This document shows positions 6,144 to 9,392 of a stretch of 9,392 nucleotides of DNA, one piece after another. Under the pieces are notes generated by a model, which worked only from the letters and a program-made list of their open reading frames with translations, had not been told where the DNA came from and searched no databases. The DNA lies in contig JBDRZZ010000036.1 of assembly GCA_039804165.1 (NCBI GenBank), positions 1-9,392 on the forward strand, read 5' to 3'. Origin of the DNA: a candidate division WOR-3 bacterium. GTDB lineage: Bacteria; Hydrothermota; UBA3072. The translations under genes and the position numbers were made by a program. Positions within the stretch are counted from its first letter, which is position 1. Every line of letters begins with the position of its first letter.

Positions 6144-7435
6144 AAAAGACTTTCTATTTAGAGACTCTTGGTTGCCCGAGAAACGAATCTGATAGTGAAG
6201 CTATCATAAATAATCTTATTAATTCTTATAATTTTAACTTATCCGAAACTCCAGAAGATTCAGATATTATTGTTGTAAATGGATGTGCTTTTATAAAAGA
6301 AGCAGTTTTAGAGTCTATTGAGACAATTCTAAATCTAAGAGAGAAGAATAAGGATGCTTTGTTTGTGGTTGTAGGATGTCTGGCACAGAGATATGGGGAA
6401 GAACTGAAGAAAAATTTAGAGGAGATAGACCTTATTGTAGGAACCGGTTCAATAGAAAAACTCCCAGAATTAATTATTAAAGGAAAATCCGAAGTTACTT
6501 CTAATTCTGGATTTTTGGGGAGAAGTATTTTTTTAAACAGTCCTTCTGTTACCCCTTCCCATTATAGGTATTTAAAAATTCAAGAAGGCTGTGATTTTAA
6601 GTGTAGCTTTTGCATAATTCCTAAGATAAAAGGTGGCTCGCGCTCAAAAGGGATTTCTTTAATAAAAGAGGAAATAAAAAGTCTTCCTCCTATAGTAAAG
6701 GAATTAATAGTTGTTGGACAAAATACAACTTCTTGGGGGAAAGATTTAGGTGAGGGTGAGAATCTTTCAAAGTTAATTGGTGAAATTGCACCTCTTTTCC
6801 CAGGATGGATTAGGTTTCTTTATTTTCATCCTCTTTCAATTTCTGATGAATTGCTTAGGATAATTCATAACTTTTCAAATCTGATAAATTATCTTGATAT
6901 CCCCTTCCAGCATGTTTCCGATTCAGTTCTTTCTTATATGAGACGAGGTTACGGAAGGAAAGAGATAGAAGAATTATTAGAGATGATTGATAAAGTTGGA
7001 GAGTTTACTGTTAGGACTACTTTTATTATTGGTTTTCCGGAAGAGAAGGAAGAAGATTTTAAAGAGCTTTGTGATTTCATAGAGAAATCTAATTTTGACC
7101 ATATAGGAATTTTTGAGTATTCTCCTGAAGAAGGGAGCACTTCTTATTATATGCCTTGCCTTAAAAAGAAAATAATAAAAGAAAGAATGAGGGAGATCTC
7201 GAAGATAATAGAGAGGAAAATGGAGGAGAGAAGTAAAAAATTTATAGGAAAGGTGGTTGAAGTTCTAATTGATGGAAAGGAAAGTGGAGAATATTTTGGA
7301 AGAATGAAGTCTTCCGCTCCAGAAATAGATCCTGTTGTTTGGATTCCTGGTAATTTTAAAATTAAGGTTGGAGAGATCTATCCTGTTGTAATTAAAAGTG
7401 TTCTTGGGGGTGATTTTGTAGGAGAACTTAAATGA
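6140..7435 (+). CDS. rimO: Ribosomal protein S12 methylthiotransferase RimO
   Basis: RimO is a radical-SAM enzyme that adds a methylthio group to the conserved Asp of ribosomal protein S12. The N-terminal domain has the three cluster cysteines C12 (LGCPRNESDSE), C49 (NGCAF) and C80 (VGCLAQ). The radical-SAM CX3CX2C is C151, C155 and C158 (EGCDFKCSFC), followed by IIPKIKGGSRSK. The DSE of the first motif and the SSAPEIDPVVWI stretch in the C-terminal TRAM domain (about 362-431) fit RimO rather than the tRNA enzymes MiaB or MtaB. The length of 431 residues is normal. The start is GTG in GTGA, sharing four bases with the protease stop, with only a weak purine run before it, so coupling is likely. 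With RsmI upstream this makes two decoding-centre modifiers in one operon. Confidence 0.95.
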   Translation: MKKTFYLETLGCPRNESDSEAIINNLINSYNFNLSETPEDSDIIVVNGCAFIKEAVLESIETILNLREKNKDALFVVVGCLAQRYGEELKKNLEEIDLIVGTGSIEKLPELIIKGKSEVTSNSGFLGRSIFLNSPSVTPSHYRYLKIQEGCDFKCSFCIIPKIKGGSRSKGISLIKEEIKSLPPIVKELIVVGQNTTSWGKDLGEGENLSKLIGEIAPLFPGWIRFLYFHPLSISDELLRIIHNFSNLINYLDIPFQHVSDSVLSYMRRGYGRKEIEELLEMIDKVGEFTVRTTFIIGFPEEKEEDFKELCDFIEKSNFDHIGIFEYSPEEGSTSYYMPCLKKKIIKERMREISKIIERKMEERSKKFIGKVVEVLIDGKESGEYFGRMKSSAPEIDPVVWIPGNFKIKVGEIYPVVIKSVLGGDFVGELK

Positions 7436-9075
7436 GATGGATCTTTAGAAGCGAGGATCCTCCACAAGATAAAAAACCAGAGTCCATTATAAAATTTCTC
7501 TTAAAAGTAAGAGGGATTTCAAACTTTGATTCTTTTCTTAATCCTTCTCCTAAAGATTTAAACGACCCTTTTCTTCTTGATAACGTGGGAAAGGCAAGCG
7601 AAAAGATATTGGAAGCCGTAAGAGGAAGGAAGAAGATCTCTATCTTTGGTGATTTTGATGCGGATGGGATTTCTGCAACTTCATTAATGTTGGCGTTTTT
7701 GAGAAAATTGGGAGCAGAGGTTGATTTTTATATTCCCCATCGCCTGGAAGAAGGGTATGGATTAAATAAAGCAGGAATTGAAGAATTGAAGAAAAACGGA
7801 ACAGAACTTTTAATTACTGTAGATTGTGGGATAAATTCTGTTTTAGAGATAGAAAGAGCAAAAGAGCTTGGTATGGAAGTTATTGTTACAGACCATCATT
7901 TGCCAGAAAGCGAAAATCCTGCTGAGATTGTAATAAGTCCTCATTTGTCAGAAAAATATCCCTATAAGGAACTTGCAGGGGTTGGGATTGCCTTTAAACT
8001 TTGTCAAGCTATTACAAAAATTATAGGACTAAGAGAGAATTTTCTCTTTTGGAATCTCGATCTCGTTGCTCTTGGGACCGTAGCGGATGTTGTTCCTTTA
8101 ACTGGAGAAAATAGAGTAATAACAATTCTTGGATTAAAAATAATGAATGAAGGACGGCGACCCGGAATTGTTTCTTTGTTTAATACAGCTGGATTTAAAA
8201 AGGAAAAGATCGACGCTTGGCATATCGCTTTTATTCTTGCTCCAAGAATTAACGCAATTGGGAGACTGGAAGAAGCAAAAGAAGCTGTTCGTTTACTTCT
8301 TACTTATAATAAACGAGAAGCAGAATTAATTTCTGCCAAATTAGAGAAAAGTAATATTGAGAGAAAAAAAATACAGGAAGAAATTTATGCTGATGCCTTA
8401 AAAATTATTGAGTCTTATGGAGAAGATATTCCCGGGGTTGTGATTTCAGGAAAGAATTGGCATGAGGGTGTTATAGGGATTGTTGCTTCTAAGATTGTGG
8501 AGGAATTTTATTTGCCCACAATTCTTATTTCCGAGAAAGAAGGAATTTGCAGAGGTTCGGGTAGAAGTATTCCGGGTTTCAATATTACGGATTGCATTAA
8601 GGGTTTATCTCATTTTTTGGAGAAATTCGGAGGGCATTCTCAAGCTTGTGGATTTTCCATAAAGAGAGAAAATATTGAAGATTTTAAAAATGCTTTTGTA
8701 AAGGAAGTGGAAAGGAGAATGGAAGGGAAAATTTCACTAAAGGAGCTTTTTATAGATTTTCCTCTTTCTCTTTATTGGGTTGATGAAAAATTAGTAAGAA
8801 ATATAGAAGAGCTGGGTCCATTTGGAATTGGGAATCCAAAACCTGTTTTTGCGGCACAGGATATAGAATTAGTATGTTCACCAAATATTGTTGGAAATAA
8901 TCATTTAAAATTCGTGTTTAAAGATAAAGATAAATATTTCTCTGGGATTGGTTTTTCTCTTGGAGATAAGATTAGCTCGATCAAAGACAGTAAAAAAGTT
9001 AGCATAGCTTATACACCTTTTGTAGATGATTGGACAGGGAAAGTTTCATTGAGAATTTATGACGTAAAAGGATGA
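7432..9075 (+). CDS. recJ: Single-stranded-DNA-specific exonuclease RecJ
   Basis: RecJ degrades single-stranded DNA 5' to 3' in recombination and in mismatch and base-excision repair. The DHH phosphoesterase motifs are in order: GDFDADG (73-79), VDCGI (130-134), TDHH (153-156) and GTVADVVPL (215-223). PRINAIGRL (271-279) follows, then the DHHA1 domain with GRSIPGFN (377-384) and GGHSQACGF (400-408), then a C-terminal OB-fold segment (about 440-547, with GPFGIGNPKPVF) that binds DNA. All metal-binding residues are present. At 547 residues it is near the usual 550-580. ATG overlaps the rimO stop by four bases (ATGA), with GGAG (7421-7424) seven bases upstream. It is the last gene of the operon, one base before the palindromic terminator. 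Confidence 0.97.
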   Translation: MRWIFRSEDPPQDKKPESIIKFLLKVRGISNFDSFLNPSPKDLNDPFLLDNVGKASEKILEAVRGRKKISIFGDFDADGISATSLMLAFLRKLGAEVDFYIPHRLEEGYGLNKAGIEELKKNGTELLITVDCGINSVLEIERAKELGMEVIVTDHHLPESENPAEIVISPHLSEKYPYKELAGVGIAFKLCQAITKIIGLRENFLFWNLDLVALGTVADVVPLTGENRVITILGLKIMNEGRRPGIVSLFNTAGFKKEKIDAWHIAFILAPRINAIGRLEEAKEAVRLLLTYNKREAELISAKLEKSNIERKKIQEEIYADALKIIESYGEDIPGVVISGKNWHEGVIGIVASKIVEEFYLPTILISEKEGICRGSGRSIPGFNITDCIKGLSHFLEKFGGHSQACGFSIKRENIEDFKNAFVKEVERRMEGKISLKELFIDFPLSLYWVDEKLVRNIEELGPFGIGNPKPVFAAQDIELVCSPNIVGNNHLKFVFKDKDKYFSGIGFSLGDKISSIKDSKKVSIAYTPFVDDWTGKVSLRIYDVKG

Positions 9076-9076
9076 A

Positions 9077-9112
9077 AATAAGAATGGAGGCTGATCAGCC
9101 TCCATTCTTATT
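9077..9112. terminator. Perfect 18+18 palindrome, likely bidirectional terminator
   Basis: The arms 9077-9094 and 9095-9112 are perfectly complementary, with the axis between 9094 and 9095. As RNA it would fold into a stem of about 16 bp with a GAUC loop and a G+C-rich upper stem (GGAGGCU). It lies between the recJ stop and the stop of the convergent gene, and its outer arms are A-rich on one side and U-rich on the other, so it can serve transcripts from either strand. No long T tract follows; the U-rich part is inside the stem. Confidence 0.85.
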
Positions 9113-9125
9113 GTAAGGCTTCTCT

Positions 9126-9392
9126 TTATTTTACCGGAAGGACAACTTTTACTTTCTCTTTTGTCTTTTCGTTGATAATAAAGTATATCCCACCACTCAC
9201 TTCTTCACCTTGTGCATTTTTTAAATCCCATAAGTCACCGGTTAATCTAATAACCTCTCTTCCAGTTACATCGTAAACAACGGCACCTTCAGAATTGAGT
9301 TTTACAATACTTCCGGGAAGAACAATCTCACTTCTCGGTTTATTTTCTTTCTCTTTTGTATTCTCGGTAACCCCACTATACCATGGAGCATC
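9126..9392 (-). CDS. C-terminal end of a probable secreted protein with FlgD/T9SS-like tail (partial)
   Basis: The minus-strand frame enters from the right edge and gives 88 residues before the TAA at 9126-9128; the start and main body are outside the window. After a short polar linker (NTKEKENKPR) comes a compact beta-rich domain: IVLPGSIVKLNSEGAVVYDV, then TGREVIRL, a WDLKNAQGEEVSGGIYFI stretch and KVKVVLPVK. The pattern 'YDVTGR...L...WDL.....G....SGIY' with a final basic-hydrophobic strand is typical of the FlgD-Ig-like and type IX secretion sorting tails at the C-termini of large surface proteins in Bacteroidota-related and candidate-phylum bacteria. The unseen part is therefore likely to be an exported enzyme or adhesin, which is inference. 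It converges on recJ and probably shares the palindromic terminator. Confidence 0.8.
   Translation of the reverse strand, partial: DAPWYSGVTENTKEKENKPRSEIVLPGSIVKLNSEGAVVYDVTGREVIRLTGDLWDLKNAQGEEVSGGIYFIINEKTKEKVKVVLPVK

Noticed and set aside
8147-8662. Short rightward frames inside recJ
   Set aside because: They are alternate-frame readings across the DHH and DHHA1 domains of an intact recJ.
1-9392. CRISPR array, prophage, toxin-antitoxin or defence cassette
   Set aside because: No regularly spaced repeats, integrase, transposase or recognisable defence domain is visible; the rightward genes are ordinary housekeeping types.

Overview
The window is AT-rich and carries one rightward housekeeping operon of eight tightly packed genes (about 617-9075), a 566-base leader region with no firm gene on its left, and the 3' end of a convergent gene on the far right. 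The coding strand is purine-rich, AGA and AT-ending codons dominate, and several starts are TTG or GTG. The organism is certainly bacterial (RsmI, RimO, RecJ, Tmk and an S41 protease). The right-hand gene ends in a FlgD/T9SS-like secretion tail of the kind common in Bacteroidota-related lineages and in candidate phyla such as WOR-3 (Stahlbacteria), Hydrothermae and Cloacimonadota. With the low G+C, this points to an uncultured lineage of that sort, but the phylum is inference.

Layout. 1-566: no convincing gene. It holds short leftward reading frames that look like coding debris (45-227, 276-443, 412-600), a 12-bp inverted repeat and an 11-bp direct repeat. 567-595: a near-consensus sigma-70 promoter (TTGACT, 17-bp spacer, TATAAT) that should start transcription about 15 bases before the first gene. 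617-1579: an uncharacterised 320-residue protein with an internally duplicated module. 1581-2255: rsmI (16S rRNA methyltransferase, short form). 2237-2815: a CDP-alcohol phosphatidyltransferase. 2815-3909: inositol-1-phosphate synthase. 3878-4564: thymidylate kinase. 4542-6143: a membrane-anchored S41 carboxy-terminal processing protease. 6140-7435: rimO. 7432-9075: recJ. 9077-9112: a perfect 18+18 palindrome, the likely shared terminator. 9126-9392, minus strand: the C-terminal 88 residues of a probable secreted protein.

How the genes fit together. Every junction in the operon is an overlap (1, 4, 4, 19, 23 and 32 nt) or a 1-nt gap, so one transcript with translational coupling is likely. 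The clearest pathway is the adjacent pair inositol-1-phosphate synthase plus CDP-alcohol phosphatidyltransferase, which together would make phosphatidylinositol phosphate, an uncommon bacterial lipid outside Actinobacteria. RsmI and RimO both modify the ribosomal decoding centre (16S C1402 and protein S12). Tmk and RecJ serve DNA precursor supply and repair, and the S41 protease acts in the envelope. I see no CRISPR array, prophage, defence cassette, tRNA or rRNA. The most novel items are the uncharacterised lead gene, the PI-lipid pair, the divergent short RsmI and the debris-like left flank.
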